Positions 16,524 to 24,202 of a DNA stretch of 64,000 nt are shown here, piece after piece. Made by a program: the position numbers and the translations under genes. The DNA is from Anaerovibrio lipolyticus DSM 3074 (GTDB lineage Bacteria; Bacillota; Negativicutes; Selenomonadales; Selenomonadaceae): NCBI RefSeq assembly GCF_900141865.1, contig NZ_FQYW01000007.1:109234-173233 (forward strand), written 5' to 3'. The notes below the pieces were generated by a model. That model was not told the DNA's origin, ran no database searches, and saw only the letters and a program-made list of their open reading frames with translations. Within the stretch, counting starts at the first letter, position 1, and each line of letters starts with the position of its first letter.

Positions 16524-16580
16524 ATCGCACCCCCGATTATCATTTTAACCTAAATCAGGAAAATGGAATGATTAGCATTC

Positions 16581-16609
16581 TTGACATTATGACAAGAGTA
16601 CCTTACAAT
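16581..16609 (+). promoter_or_regulatory. Promoter upstream of the acetyltransferase-like gene
   Basis: TTGACA (16581-16586), 17-base spacer, TACAAT (16604-16609); strong match. It leaves a leader of roughly 140 bases before the TTG start at 16753. Confidence 0.65.
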
Positions 16610-16752
16610 AAAGACATTAGTAGAGATGTATTTTAGGAGTATATAAATTTTTTAGAGTCTGATAATATGGTTATCTGTCAATAAAAACATGTTCACATAT
16701 TATTATGCTGATTATATAACTAAATGTGAGTACATGAGGGAGTTAATGAGCA

Positions 16753-17445
16753 TTGATTAATGGAGATAAAAAGAAGTCGATAAAGGGATTTATTATCCAT
16801 CAATTAAATAATTTCTACTGTATAAAAGATAGTGACTTGTTTTTTTTGGACCAATATTTAGATGAATCAATAGCTCGTACCTTAAACTGTTTTAAACATT
16901 TAAAAAATAAATATTACTCCAGTGATGATATTAATTTATTACACTCTGGGCAATACTTTATTTTTTTGTATTATCTTGCTAACACTATATATAATTATGA
17001 AATAAAGGAGAAAGAAAATTACAGAAATTATTTAAGTGAAGCAAGAAAAATTTGTGATAAATTGTATTGTTTAAATAAGGCATTTGCATCATGTGATGTT
17101 TATTATGAGGTAGAACTGCCAGAATATTTTAGTGTCGATCATCCAGTGGGGAGTGTTATCGGTAGAGCAAGTATTGGAAGTGGATTTAGCTTTATTCAGG
17201 GGTGTACTGTTGGCGGGAATAATGGCATTTATCCAGTTATTGGAAATAACGTATTTATGTTTTCAAACTCGAAAATTTTAGGAAAATCAATTATAGGCAA
17301 TAATGTTCTAATAGGAGCAAATTGTTACATAAAAGATATGAAAATACAAGATAATGTTATGGTTTTTGGACAATATCCAAATATTATAATCAAAGAAAAC
17401 TATAATAATAAAATACAAGAAATGATAGGAAGCCATTTTCAATAA
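16753..17445 (+). CDS. Serine O-acetyltransferase-like hexapeptide-repeat protein
   Basis: A 230-residue protein. The N-terminal half is helical; the C-terminal half (from about residue 125) shows left-handed beta-helix hexapeptide repeats (Ile-Gly-x-x-x-Ile, Ile-Gly-Asn-Asn-Val) as in CysE-type acetyltransferases, with Asp-His-Pro as a candidate catalytic His. The gene is much richer in A and T than its neighbours, a sign of transfer. No ATG fits; TTG 16753 lies ten bases after GAGGGAG. The acceptor (serine, sugar or other) is unknown. Confidence 0.65.
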   Translation: MINGDKKKSIKGFIIHQLNNFYCIKDSDLFFLDQYLDESIARTLNCFKHLKNKYYSSDDINLLHSGQYFIFLYYLANTIYNYEIKEKENYRNYLSEARKICDKLYCLNKAFASCDVYYEVELPEYFSVDHPVGSVIGRASIGSGFSFIQGCTVGGNNGIYPVIGNNVFMFSNSKILGKSIIGNNVLIGANCYIKDMKIQDNVMVFGQYPNIIIKENYNNKIQEMIGSHFQ

Positions 17446-17752
17446 AGTAAACAAGAGTGGATGCACACGTTCATGGAATTAAATTATTGTATATTGCTGA
17501 ATGCGCTAGATGTTATACTTTTATTGTATTGAATATATTGGAGATTGCTTAAAATAAAAGCGGTGCACATAGGTGATGTTCTATTAAGCCAAAAAAGAAT
17601 TTTTATGTGTAATTTAGCCCAGTTGGTTTTTGCGGACCATCTGGGCTACTTTTTAGATTGTTGGCTATTTCCAATGTATTATGCTATACCTAACATAAGA
17701 ACAAAGGTTCACTATTTGTCCCTATTATCATGTTTTGAGGGAGATGATACTC
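17446..17752. other. Leader region with promoter and duplicated hairpin block
   Basis: No gene. It contains a block (17579-17723) shared with 19501-19640: a hairpin around GCCCAGTTGG / CCATCTGGGC with T runs, then a promoter TTGGCT (17661-17666), 18 bases, TATACC (17685-17690). The UPF0175 gene follows. Confidence 0.6.
17579..17723 (+). repeat. Duplicated leader block, copy 1
   Basis: About 140 bases that closely match 19501-19640. Each copy carries a terminator-like hairpin and a promoter and precedes a small toxin-antitoxin-like operon, so the block probably moved or was duplicated with its operons. Confidence 0.7.
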
Positions 17753-18007
17753 ATGTGTACATTGGCTATAAAAATACCTGATGAGGTATTACTGAATGTT
17801 CATAAGACCCAGACTGAAGTGGCATTATATATGAAGCAGCTTTACGCCGTAGATTTGTATAAAAAGAAGCAGGTGTCACTAGGGTATTGTGCTGCTTTGG
17901 CTGAAATGTCAAAGGAAGAATTTATTCATTTCCTTGCGGAGTTTGAAGTGTCCATATTCTCCTTTGATGACGATGAGGAATTTGAAACTGAATTGAAGAA
18001 TGCTTGA
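17753..18007 (+). CDS. UPF0175 family small protein (antitoxin-like)
   Basis: An 84-residue protein with a central helix-turn-helix-like segment (Lys-Lys-Lys-Gln-Val-Ser-Leu-Gly-Tyr-Cys-Ala-Ala-Leu-Ala-Glu-Met-Ser) characteristic of UPF0175, a family often found as the antitoxin of PIN-type toxin pairs. ATG 17753 follows GAGGGA at ten bases; earlier in-frame starts lack a site. No PIN toxin gene follows, so the partner is missing, or the next small genes fill that role. The C-terminus is very acidic. Confidence 0.7.
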   Translation: MCTLAIKIPDEVLLNVHKTQTEVALYMKQLYAVDLYKKKQVSLGYCAALAEMSKEEFIHFLAEFEVSIFSFDDDEEFETELKNA

Positions 18008-18054
18008 TTAAAACTTTTAGTAGTTCTCGGTATAAATATTGGGATGTGATACAA

Positions 18055-18297
18055 ATGAGTGTGGATATTAAACAAATAGGAGATATGAAAATCAAAGTCG
18101 TCTCCGAAGATGATTCAATCTCTTACAAAGATATAATTAGCGATCAGGATGCGGAAATGGACAGACGGGCGATTGCGGCTGTCCGTTCAGCTATAGAGAA
18201 AGCGAAGGTCTGCAACAAGCCTATCGCTAAATTTGATGCTGAGACAAATAGAGCTTACCTGGAGTATCCTGATGGGAGCAGAGAATATGCAAATTAA
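18055..18297 (+). CDS. Small protein of unknown function in the TA-like operon
   Basis: An 80-residue protein from ATG 18055, chosen because GGGATGTG lies upstream; a longer TTG reading has none. Two short strands precede an acidic helix (Asp-Gln-Asp-Ala-Glu-Met-Asp-Arg-Arg) and the end reads Leu-Glu-Tyr-Pro-Asp-Gly-Ser, as in small proteins paired with toxins. I do not recognise the family. It overlaps the next gene. Confidence 0.55.
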   Translation: MSVDIKQIGDMKIKVVSEDDSISYKDIISDQDAEMDRRAIAAVRSAIEKAKVCNKPIAKFDAETNRAYLEYPDGSREYAN

Positions 18298-18445
18298 GAA
18301 ACCTATGGTTTGGGAAGAATTTGGAAATGCCGAATTATACGCACATTTGAAGCAAGCGGTGGATGATGTGAAAAGTGGCCGAGTTCAGGATGTAGATGAA
18401 GCATTTGATGATATATTGTCAGAATTGGACAGGGTTAAAATATAA
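18287..18445 (+). CDS. Small acidic protein, antitoxin-like
   Basis: A 52-residue protein overlapping the previous gene. The C-terminal pattern Val-Lys-Ser-Gly-Arg-Val-Gln-Asp-Val-Asp-Glu-Ala-Phe-Asp-Asp-Ile-Leu is common in short antitoxin-like proteins. GGGAG precedes ATG 18287; ATG 18272 is an alternative. A terminator follows immediately, so the operon ends without a visible toxin. Confidence 0.5.
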   Translation: MQIKKPMVWEEFGNAELYAHLKQAVDDVKSGRVQDVDEAFDDILSELDRVKI

Positions 18446-18446
18446 G

Positions 18447-18474
18447 GCCTCAGCTATTTTTTAGTAGCTGAGGC
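18447..18474 (+). terminator. Terminator of the small TA-like operon
   Basis: Perfect 10-bp stem GCCTCAGCTA / TAGCTGAGGC with an eight-base loop; the downstream T run is short. Confidence 0.7.
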
Positions 18475-18512
18475 TGTGTATTTGATAATGATATTGGTCA
18501 ATGAATCGTTTC

Positions 18513-18791
18513 CTAAAATAAATCACTATGGCTACCAGTTCGCATAAGTTTCAATACTAGGCGTTCCTCGATAATCTGGTATATAAGCAACCAGTCAGGT
18601 TCAATATGACATTCTCGAACATTCTTGAAGTTTCGTGAATCTGTGAGGGCATGGTCATGATACTTTTTAGGTAATGGTTGTTGATTTTGAAGCAGTTGAA
18701 CAACTTTTTCGAAATTTTTGGGGTTACAGCCGCGTTTAATTGCGCGTTTATAATCCTTTTTGAAAATAGAAGGATACTCAATCGTCAGCAT
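18513..18791 (-). CDS. YafQ/RelE-type mRNA interferase toxin
   Basis: A 92-residue toxin with the family sequence Asn-Val-Arg-Glu-Cys-His-Ile-Glu-Pro-Asp-Trp-Leu-Leu-Ile-Tyr and the C-terminal Met-Arg-Thr-Gly-Ser-His-Ser-Asp-Leu-Phe, which carries the catalytic His. YafQ toxins cleave mRNA in the ribosome A site. The gene overlaps the upstream antitoxin by 14 bases, the usual coupling. It appears intact. Confidence 0.9.
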   Translation of the reverse strand: MLTIEYPSIFKKDYKRAIKRGCNPKNFEKVVQLLQNQQPLPKKYHDHALTDSRNFKNVRECHIEPDWLLIYQIIEERLVLKLMRTGSHSDLF

Positions 18792-19056
18792 TAAGATCCT
18801 CCATTAAGGCTTGAACAGTATTAAAAGGACCGTGAATGTCATGATCGTTGTCCGCCTCCGCTAATCGCTGCATAAGAATTGAGTCTGCGCCTTCTGCAGT
18901 AACTTCAAACGGCAGTCCTTTCTTTATTAATGCCTGTCTTAAAAAAATATTGATAGCAGTCGTCATATCCATGCCGAGAGCCTTAAAAAGCTGTTGAGAC
19001 TGTTCTTTTACCGCACGATCCATTCTAATGCTCATACTTGTCGTTGTACCAGCCAT
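18778..19056 (-). CDS. RelB/DinJ-type antitoxin
   Basis: A 92-residue protein with an N-terminal ribbon-helix-helix (Thr-Ser-Met-Ser-Ile-Arg-Met-Asp-Arg) followed by the DinJ-like Ala-Ile-Asn-Ile-Phe-Leu-Arg-Gln-Ala helix and a disordered acidic C-terminus that would wrap the toxin. A strong AGGAGG site precedes ATG 19056. It neutralises the YafQ-type toxin and, as dimers do in this family, probably represses its own promoter. Confidence 0.88.
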   Translation of the reverse strand: MAGTTTSMSIRMDRAVKEQSQQLFKALGMDMTTAINIFLRQALIKKGLPFEVTAEGADSILMQRLAEADNDHDIHGPFNTVQALMEDLNADD

Positions 19057-19078
19057 AATATCGCCTCCTTGTATCTAT

Positions 19079-19106
19079 AGTATATCTTCTAAATATCTGT
19101 TGTCAA
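19079..19106 (-). promoter_or_regulatory. Promoter of the RelB/YafQ operon
   Basis: Reverse strand TTGACA (19106-19101), 16 bases, TATACT (19084-19079), shortly upstream of the antitoxin ribosome site. Confidence 0.7.
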
Positions 19107-19204
19107 TATAATAGACATGAGAAGGCAAATATTATATGTTAATCAATGTAGAGCAATGTCACCTATATGTTGATTCCTATTAAGTACCAAGGGTGATGTA
19201 TGAA

Positions 19205-19421
19205 TCATCTCCACCAGATATTCGGTCGAAGTCGAAAACTTTGACCATATTATAACGAGCTTTAAGATGTCCCCTTCTTCTTTAGGTGGGGGAAAACAAA
19301 CTACAACAGCTGGTGAGCATATCTCCCAGCTCGTTGAAACGCTAATTGGAAGATTTTTCTTCTAAAGAAGAAAAATTTGAACAATGGCGTTATAAGGGCC
19401 CTAACCACTGATGGTTAGGGC
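19205..19421 (+). repeat. tmRNA-end repeat, copy B (terminator split by an insertion)
   Basis: TCATCTCCACCA (19205-19216) and the next 26 bases equal copy A exactly; the hairpin block resumes at 19390 and ends near 19421. The left flank reads GGTGATGTATG, a flank shared in close form by copies C and D but not by ssrA itself, as expected if it is the end of inserted elements. Confidence 0.75.
19256..19395. mobile_element. 140-bp insertion inside repeat copy B, flanked by TTATAA
   Basis: Compared with copy D, copy B has extra sequence between two TTATAA hexamers (19250-19255 and 19390-19395), as a target duplication would leave. Inside, AACGAGCT (19254-19261) and AGCTCGTT (19328-19335) pair, with a smaller hairpin between. 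There is no coding capacity and no clear terminal inverted repeat. A mini-element or structured RNA is possible. Confidence 0.5.
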
Positions 19422-19500
19422 TCATTCGTCTGTGATATCATGCTTTTCTAGAAATTTGGTATAATGAATCAGATGATGCAGTGAATATATGTAATGTGAT

Positions 19501-19640
19501 ATGCTGTTAAGCCTCGAAAATGTTTTTATGAGCACTTTTAGCCCAGTTGGTTTTTATAGACCTTCTGGGCTAATTTTTTAGATTGTTGGCTATTTCCAAG
19601 GTATTATGCTATACTTAGCATAAGAACAAAAGTTCACTTT
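19501..19640 (+). repeat. Duplicated leader block, copy 2, with promoter
   Basis: Counterpart of 17579-17723. Contains the GCCCAGTTGG hairpin and the promoter TTGGCT (19586-19591), 18 bases, TATACT (19610-19615), upstream of the pair at 19717-20257. Confidence 0.7.
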
Positions 19641-19716
19641 CCTCTTTTTATTGGAGTAAGGAAATTGAAGATGGATAAAAAATACTTACGGTATGGTAGC
19701 GAGGGTGATTCTTACG

Positions 19717-19995
19717 ATGCATCAGTTTATGGAATTGAATGATGGCACTCAGATTGTCCATTCCGATGCTCTTTTTGATGAACAGGGCAAAGAATATGTA
19801 AAAGTATATATGGAAAAACCAATTCACCTCGGATTTAAGTCTGCTTACTGCTATTTGCCAGCCTATAAGTGGGAAAAAATAGAGGGATTTGATGAGGAAG
19901 AATTGGCTAATTTAAAGGATATTGTTCAATCAACTGCACATTTGATTATACAGTTTGCCAGACAGGGAGGACTCGGAAATGCCGCAAATTTTTAA
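19717..19995 (+). CDS. Small protein paired with a DUF4160 gene (TA-like module)
   Basis: A 92-residue protein. The N-terminus Met-Glu-Leu-Asn-Asp-Gly-Thr-Gln-Ile-Val-His-Ser is followed by two strands and a helical C-terminus. I do not know a family name, although the look is that of short proteins sitting before DUF4160 genes. ATG 19717 follows GAGGGTG; a longer start at 19693 is possible. A 23-codon reading in another frame (19672-19743) overlaps the start and could be an upstream ORF or a frameshifted N-terminus. It overlaps the next gene by 17 bases. Confidence 0.6.
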   Translation: MHQFMELNDGTQIVHSDALFDEQGKEYVKVYMEKPIHLGFKSAYCYLPAYKWEKIEGFDEEELANLKDIVQSTAHLIIQFARQGGLGNAANF

Positions 19996-20257
19996 AATTG
20001 CCGGTTATTTGGTTTTCTTCTGGTCAAATGAGAGTGAACCGCTGGAGCCAATTCATGTTCATATAACTCAGGGAACACCATCTGGTAACGCAACTAAAGT
20101 ATGGATTACCCAAGGTGGTAAGTGTTTATTGGCACATAATAATTCTAGAATTCCTGAGAGAGTTCTAAAAGATATTATGGCTGTAATAGAGGCACGTTCA
20201 AAGGATATTATTCAGCAGTGGTATGAGTTTCATAATGAGATTTCATATTATTGTTAA
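19979..20257 (+). CDS. DUF4160 domain protein
   Basis: A 92-residue protein with DUF4160 signatures: Met-Pro-x-Ile-Phe at the start, Phe-Phe-Trp-Ser-Asn-Glu, Glu-Pro-Ile-His-Val-His and a late Trp-Tyr-Glu-Phe-His. DUF4160 genes commonly pair with DUF2442 or other small genes and are suspected toxin-antitoxin parts; activity is not established. ATG 19979 has GGGAGG at eight bases. A full-length, apparently functional copy. Confidence 0.8.
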   Translation: MPQIFKIAGYLVFFWSNESEPLEPIHVHITQGTPSGNATKVWITQGGKCLLAHNNSRIPERVLKDIMAVIEARSKDIIQQWYEFHNEISYYC

Positions 20258-20280
20258 TAATAAGTAGGGTGCTGTATGAT

Positions 20281-20464
20281 TCATCTCCACCATCAATTAA
20301 GGCGAAAACGCAAATTTCGCCTGTAATAAACTTACTGGACACCTGACGGTGTCCACACGCCCTTACACGAAATCTAAAGCTCATCTGCATCCTTCGGATT
20401 TGATTCACTAAGATTTCATAGTAAAGAAGGCCAGGACCATTTCTAGAGTGGTTCTGGCCTTTTC
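20281..20464 (+). repeat. tmRNA-end repeat, copy C (second downstream type)
   Basis: Starts with TCATCTCCACCA (20281-20292) but continues with a different 170-base tail, repeated with few differences at 24203-24386. The tail holds a hairpin TGGACACC / GGTGTCCA and ends in a strong terminator (GGCCAGGACCA / TGGTTCTGGCC, 20429-20459, then TTTT). The left flank GGTGCTGTATG resembles those of copies B and D. Confidence 0.75.
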
Positions 20465-20706
20465 TTGTGCGTTTTTTCTGAGTGGAAGAATGAGGGGTAT
20501 TTTTCCATTTCTTGATGTAGATATGTGGGTCCAGTGAGTCTTAATTGCTTTGAACTACTAATCATAAGGTTTTGAGCGGTTCTCAGTGAAGTTCTCGAAA
20601 AAAATAATCAGTGAGTCAATGGGGAAAAATTGTAATGGCTAAATAAATATTGTAAGATGGTCATGGGTAAATATTTTTATGTGACTTTATTTATGGGAGG
20701 AATAGT
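20465..20706. other. Spacer before the AIM24 gene
   Basis: No gene seen. AT-rich, with the ribosome site GGGAGG at its end; no convincing -35/-10 pair. Confidence 0.5.
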
Positions 20707-21705
20707 ATGTTTTGCACTAATTGTGGACAAAAATTGCCGGATGGGGCTAGATTTTGTACTAGTTGTGGCACACAACTTGGTTCAACAACATCAAATACTG
20801 GGCAGGTAGAAAATGACACTATGTATAATGGTTCTTTTACCGTAAAGCAAGAGGAAGGAACAAATAGATGTTGTGTATCTGAGTTAGGCGCAGTAAAGGT
20901 ATATGAATACAAAAAAGATTTATCAACAAATCCACTTTCAGCTATGTTTGCGTATTATGCATCTGAAATGAATATACGCAAACGTCAAGTCTGGATTGAA
21001 TTAAAAGATGATTCATATAGACTGCAAGCTGGTGCTATGCAGATGATGATAGGTAATATTTCTGTTAAATCAGATGTAAAGAGTGCAGGAGATTTTTTGG
21101 GGAAAATGGTTAAGAGTGTCGTAAATAACGAGTCAGCTGTGAAACCACTGTATTCGGGTAGCGGTACATTAATTCTTGAACCAACGTATAAGCATATTAT
21201 TTTAGTTAATCCTAAAGACTGGGATGGCGGAATAGTTGTGGAAGATGGTATGTATCTTGCAAGTTCTGGTGATATTAATATTGATATGCAGTCTAGAGCC
21301 AATTTTTCTTCGGCAATTCTAGGCGGAGAGGGATTATTTAATACTAAATTAGTTGGTGATGGAGTTGCCGTATTGGAATCTTCCGTACCATATGATGAAT
21401 TGATGGAAATTACGCTTGAGAATAGTACAGCAAGAATTGATGGTCCATATGCTGTTGCTTGGTCTGGCAATTTGGACTTTGCTGTAGAAAAAGTCAATAA
21501 GTCGTTTATTAGCAGTATGGCAACTGGCGAAGGGGTAGTTAATGTATATCGAGGTACAGGTAAAATCCTTGTGGCACCTATTGATGATTTAGGTGAACAA
21601 AAAGCCATAGATAATACATCATCTTCAAATGCAAATCCAAATTCACAAGCAGCTTCAAAAGCAGGATCTGCATTGAAATTGATTAATAATTTCCTGGATG
21701 ATTAA
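20707..21705 (+). CDS. Zinc-ribbon AIM24/TIGR00266-like protein
   Basis: A 332-residue protein. Residues 1-25 form a CxNCG...CxSCG zinc ribbon. From about residue 100 to 300 it is an AIM24 domain (beta-helix-like, with Gly-Ser-Gly-Thr-Leu-Ile-Leu-Glu-Pro and Gly-Glu-Gly-Leu-Phe), and the tail is Ser/Asn/Ala-rich. Bacterial AIM24 proteins are of unclear role, sometimes linked to membrane or stress functions. GGGAGG precedes ATG 20707. It is the only gene of its cassette. Confidence 0.75.
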   Translation: MFCTNCGQKLPDGARFCTSCGTQLGSTTSNTGQVENDTMYNGSFTVKQEEGTNRCCVSELGAVKVYEYKKDLSTNPLSAMFAYYASEMNIRKRQVWIELKDDSYRLQAGAMQMMIGNISVKSDVKSAGDFLGKMVKSVVNNESAVKPLYSGSGTLILEPTYKHIILVNPKDWDGGIVVEDGMYLASSGDINIDMQSRANFSSAILGGEGLFNTKLVGDGVAVLESSVPYDELMEITLENSTARIDGPYAVAWSGNLDFAVEKVNKSFISSMATGEGVVNVYRGTGKILVAPIDDLGEQKAIDNTSSSNANPNSQAASKAGSALKLINNFLDD

Positions 21706-21907
21706 ATTTCTCCTGTTTGGTGACTCTATGGGTAGAAGTGAGGTTTGCTTCTTCCGAGGAAGGGTTGCAAAGCTAAACACCTAAGCTAGCGTGTGTCAGA
21801 AAAGTGTGATAAGATAAGAGCAAATGTTGAGGATTGGCATTTTGCTACATTGGCTAATATTTGGAGATGGGGTTGTTCACTAGGGAGTTACTAAGGTGAT
21901 GTATGCT

Positions 21908-22051
21908 TCATCTCCACCAAATATTCGGTCGAAGTTGGAAGCTTTGGCCATATTATAAGGGCCCTAACCATCTTATTGTAGAGACCCCCATAAGTTAGAC
22001 TAAGTAATCTAACTTATGGGGGTCTCTACAGAGGTCAGGGCCTTTTTGTAT
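21908..22051 (+). repeat. tmRNA-end repeat, copy D (terminator split by a palindromic insert)
   Basis: TCATCTCCACCA (21908-21919), then the copy A tail with a few changes, ending in the hairpin GGGCCCTAACC ... AGGGCC, which is interrupted by a 54-base palindrome. Left flank GGTGATGTATG as in copy B. Confidence 0.75.
21977..22030. mobile_element. 54-bp perfect-arm palindrome, IS3/IS150-like end-to-end mini-element
   Basis: Two perfect 23-bp arms (starting TGTAGAGACCCCCATAAG) around an eight-base loop (22000-22007). The arm sequence resembles terminal repeats of IS150-group IS3 elements, which read TGTA-N-TGACCCC..AAGTT. With no interior, it looks like two IS ends fused or a minimal MITE. It sits in the loop of the copy D terminator and extends that hairpin. 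Confidence 0.6.
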
Positions 22052-22228
22052 CCAACTAGAGAGGACTTGGAGTCTGGAAAAATGGCCAACTAATATAAAG
22101 ATATATTTTTAGGAATAATTGAACAATGGCGGTATAATATAACTATATTTGTACGACTGTCGATATGATTGTCGAAGGACAGGAATGTATTATTATGGAA
22201 AGAGTGGCGCGAAGAAAGAAGTGTATAT

Positions 22229-23038
22229 ATGAAAATTAAGGTGTTAATGGACAATCTGCCAGCGGTAAATTATTTAAATGAGTGGGGCCTTTCAATTTAT
22301 ATTGAATATGAAGATAAGAAAATTTTGTTGGATACCGGAGCCTCGGAGGGATTTTCCAATAATGCAAAGGTGGCAGGAGTGGACCTATCCAAGGTGGATG
22401 TTGCAGTATTATCCCATGCCCATTATGACCATTCAGATGGCATGGGGGCATTTTTCGAGGAAAACCAAAAGGCATCCATGCTGCTAAGGAGCTCCTGCAA
22501 GGAAAATTGTTACTCCCAAAAGGAAGAGGGAATGGAATATATCGGTATCCACAAGGGATGGCTGGAAAAGTTCAAATCCAGAATAAAATATGTTGATGGC
22601 ATCTATGAAATCTGTAAGGGTGTAACTTTGGTGCCGCACTTATTTGATATGACAGAGCCTGGTAAAAAGGCGAAAATGTTTACCATGGAAAATGATTTGT
22701 TTTTTCCTGAGCTATTTGCCCATGAACAAAGTCTGGTTTTTGAAACTGAAAAAGGTCTTGTCATATTTAACAGCTGCTCCCATGGCGGCGCAGATAATAT
22801 TATCAATGAAGTTCAAAAGCAGTATAATGATGCTCCAATATATGCCATAATTGGCGGCTTCCATTTATACAAAACATCCCCTGAGGAGGTGGAGGCCTTC
22901 GCAAAACGCGTTGAAGCTACAGGAATTCAGAGGGTTATAACGGGGCATTGCACCGGTGATGAAGCCTATCCTATTTTGCAGAAGGTTTTGGGAGATAAGG
23001 TGTCACAGATGTATTCCGGAGCGGAGTATAGTATATAA
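22229..23038 (+). CDS. Metallo-beta-lactamase-fold hydrolase
   Basis: A 269-residue MBL-superfamily protein. The His-Ala-His-Tyr-Asp-His motif binds the metals, with Cys-Ser-His-Gly-Gly and Gly-Gly-Phe-His as later ligands. The shape is that of the small family annotated as dihydropterin-related phosphate synthase homologues, widespread in anaerobes; the true substrate is unknown. The frame is open 60 bases further upstream, but ATG 22229 begins the conserved domain. Base use is like the host chromosome. Confidence 0.8.
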   Translation: MKIKVLMDNLPAVNYLNEWGLSIYIEYEDKKILLDTGASEGFSNNAKVAGVDLSKVDVAVLSHAHYDHSDGMGAFFEENQKASMLLRSSCKENCYSQKEEGMEYIGIHKGWLEKFKSRIKYVDGIYEICKGVTLVPHLFDMTEPGKKAKMFTMENDLFFPELFAHEQSLVFETEKGLVIFNSCSHGGADNIINEVQKQYNDAPIYAIIGGFHLYKTSPEEVEAFAKRVEATGIQRVITGHCTGDEAYPILQKVLGDKVSQMYSGAEYSI

Positions 23039-23056
23039 TTCATCTATATGACATCT

Positions 23057-23086
23057 TTGTAAAATAATGATATATTGCGGTATAAT
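23057..23086 (+). promoter_or_regulatory. Promoter of the C_GCAxxG_C_C/DUF1847 operon
   Basis: TTGTAA (23057-23062), 18 bases, TATAAT (23081-23086), about 65 bases before the start. Confidence 0.5.
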
Positions 23087-23151
23087 ACTGATGTATTGCG
23101 GAACATTTTTTTCGTAATGAATCATAGTGTTTATTTTAAGGAGTGTTACTA

Positions 23152-23538
23152 ATGAGCAAATACACAGAAGCAGCCCAGGTTCTGCGGGATGATACCAGCC
23201 TGCATTATAACTGTGCCCAGTCCGTATTGATTCCCTTTGCAGAGGAAATGGGACTTACCAAGGAGCAGGCTTTCAATCTTGGATTTAATTTTGGTGGCGG
23301 CATGAAGCGGGCTTCTGTATGCGGTGCCGTTACCGCCGGTCTTATGGTGCTGGGAATGCACGGGGTAAATGATGTGAAGATTCTCAGTGAGTATCATAAT
23401 GCCATCAAGGCCAACCATGATGATGTGCTGGACTGCGGAGACCTTCTGCGCGTTAGCAAGGAAAAGGGAATCGAGAAGAAGACCCATTGTGATGCTCTTA
23501 TTAAGGAAGTAATTGAGCTGGTTGAAAAATACATTTAA
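23152..23538 (+). CDS. C_GCAxxG_C_C family (probable redox/metal) protein
   Basis: A 128-residue protein of the C_GCAxxG_C_C family: Asn-Cys-Ala-Gln near residue 22, Gly-Gly-Gly-Met-Lys-Arg, then Val-Cys-Gly-Ala-Val-Thr-Ala-Gly as the central motif, and two late Cys. The spaced Cys suggest metal or redox-cofactor binding; the function is not known. AAGGAG precedes ATG 23152. Eighteen bases downstream starts the DUF1847 gene, a common neighbour in anaerobes. Confidence 0.85.
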   Translation: MSKYTEAAQVLRDDTSLHYNCAQSVLIPFAEEMGLTKEQAFNLGFNFGGGMKRASVCGAVTAGLMVLGMHGVNDVKILSEYHNAIKANHDDVLDCGDLLRVSKEKGIEKKTHCDALIKEVIELVEKYI

Positions 23539-23555
23539 TCCGGAGGGATTTCTTT

Positions 23556-24161
23556 ATGAAAGCAGATTGTGCCAATTGTCCTTCCCATGCCTGCTACACA
23601 AAGGGGGTAAACTGCACTGGTTACACTGATCAGGAGATTTTATCCGCTTACAGTGATGAGGAAAAGAAAATAATGCAGGCGGCGGCCTATGTGGAGGGCA
23701 CCTTCTACAGTAATATTACCCGATTGCAGGAAACAGCGGAATTTGCCAAGGCCATGGGATATAAGAAGCTGGGAATGGCTTTTTGTATTGGCTTAAATTC
23801 TGAGGCCAGATACATTGCCAAGTTCTTTAAAAATGAAGGCTTTGAGTTTTATAGTGTTTGCTGTAAAAATTGCAGCTTTAACAAGAAAAATCTTGGATTA
23901 AAGCAGGTTAAGCCGGAGCTGGACCATGAGGCCATGTGTAATCCGAAATTTCAGGCCAAGATATTGGCGGAAAAGGGTACAGAGCTGTTCATTTCCTGCG
24001 GTCTTTGCGTGGGCCATGACGCTATTTTCAATGGCTCCTGCCCGGGGCCTGTCACGGCGCTGGTGGTAAAGGATCGCCTTCTTTCCCATAATCCTCTGGG
24101 TGCCATATATTCCCGTTATTGGAAAAGGAAGCTGGGAATCATGGATGAAGGGGAAATTTAA
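23556..24161 (+). CDS. DUF1847 cysteine-rich protein
   Basis: A 201-residue protein. The N-terminus has Cys-x-x-Cys with further Cys (residues 5-20), and inside are Cys-Cys-Lys-Asn-Cys and Cys-Gly-Leu-Cys-Val-Gly-His motifs, matching DUF1847, thought to bind metal. Role unknown; conserved beside C_GCAxxG_C_C genes, so both probably serve one redox or metal pathway. GGAGGG precedes ATG 23556. Confidence 0.85.
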   Translation: MKADCANCPSHACYTKGVNCTGYTDQEILSAYSDEEKKIMQAAAYVEGTFYSNITRLQETAEFAKAMGYKKLGMAFCIGLNSEARYIAKFFKNEGFEFYSVCCKNCSFNKKNLGLKQVKPELDHEAMCNPKFQAKILAEKGTELFISCGLCVGHDAIFNGSCPGPVTALVVKDRLLSHNPLGAIYSRYWKRKLGIMDEGEI

Positions 24162-24202
24162 GTTGATTTTTCCGTTATTATTGCTATAATTAACAACACT
24201 CC

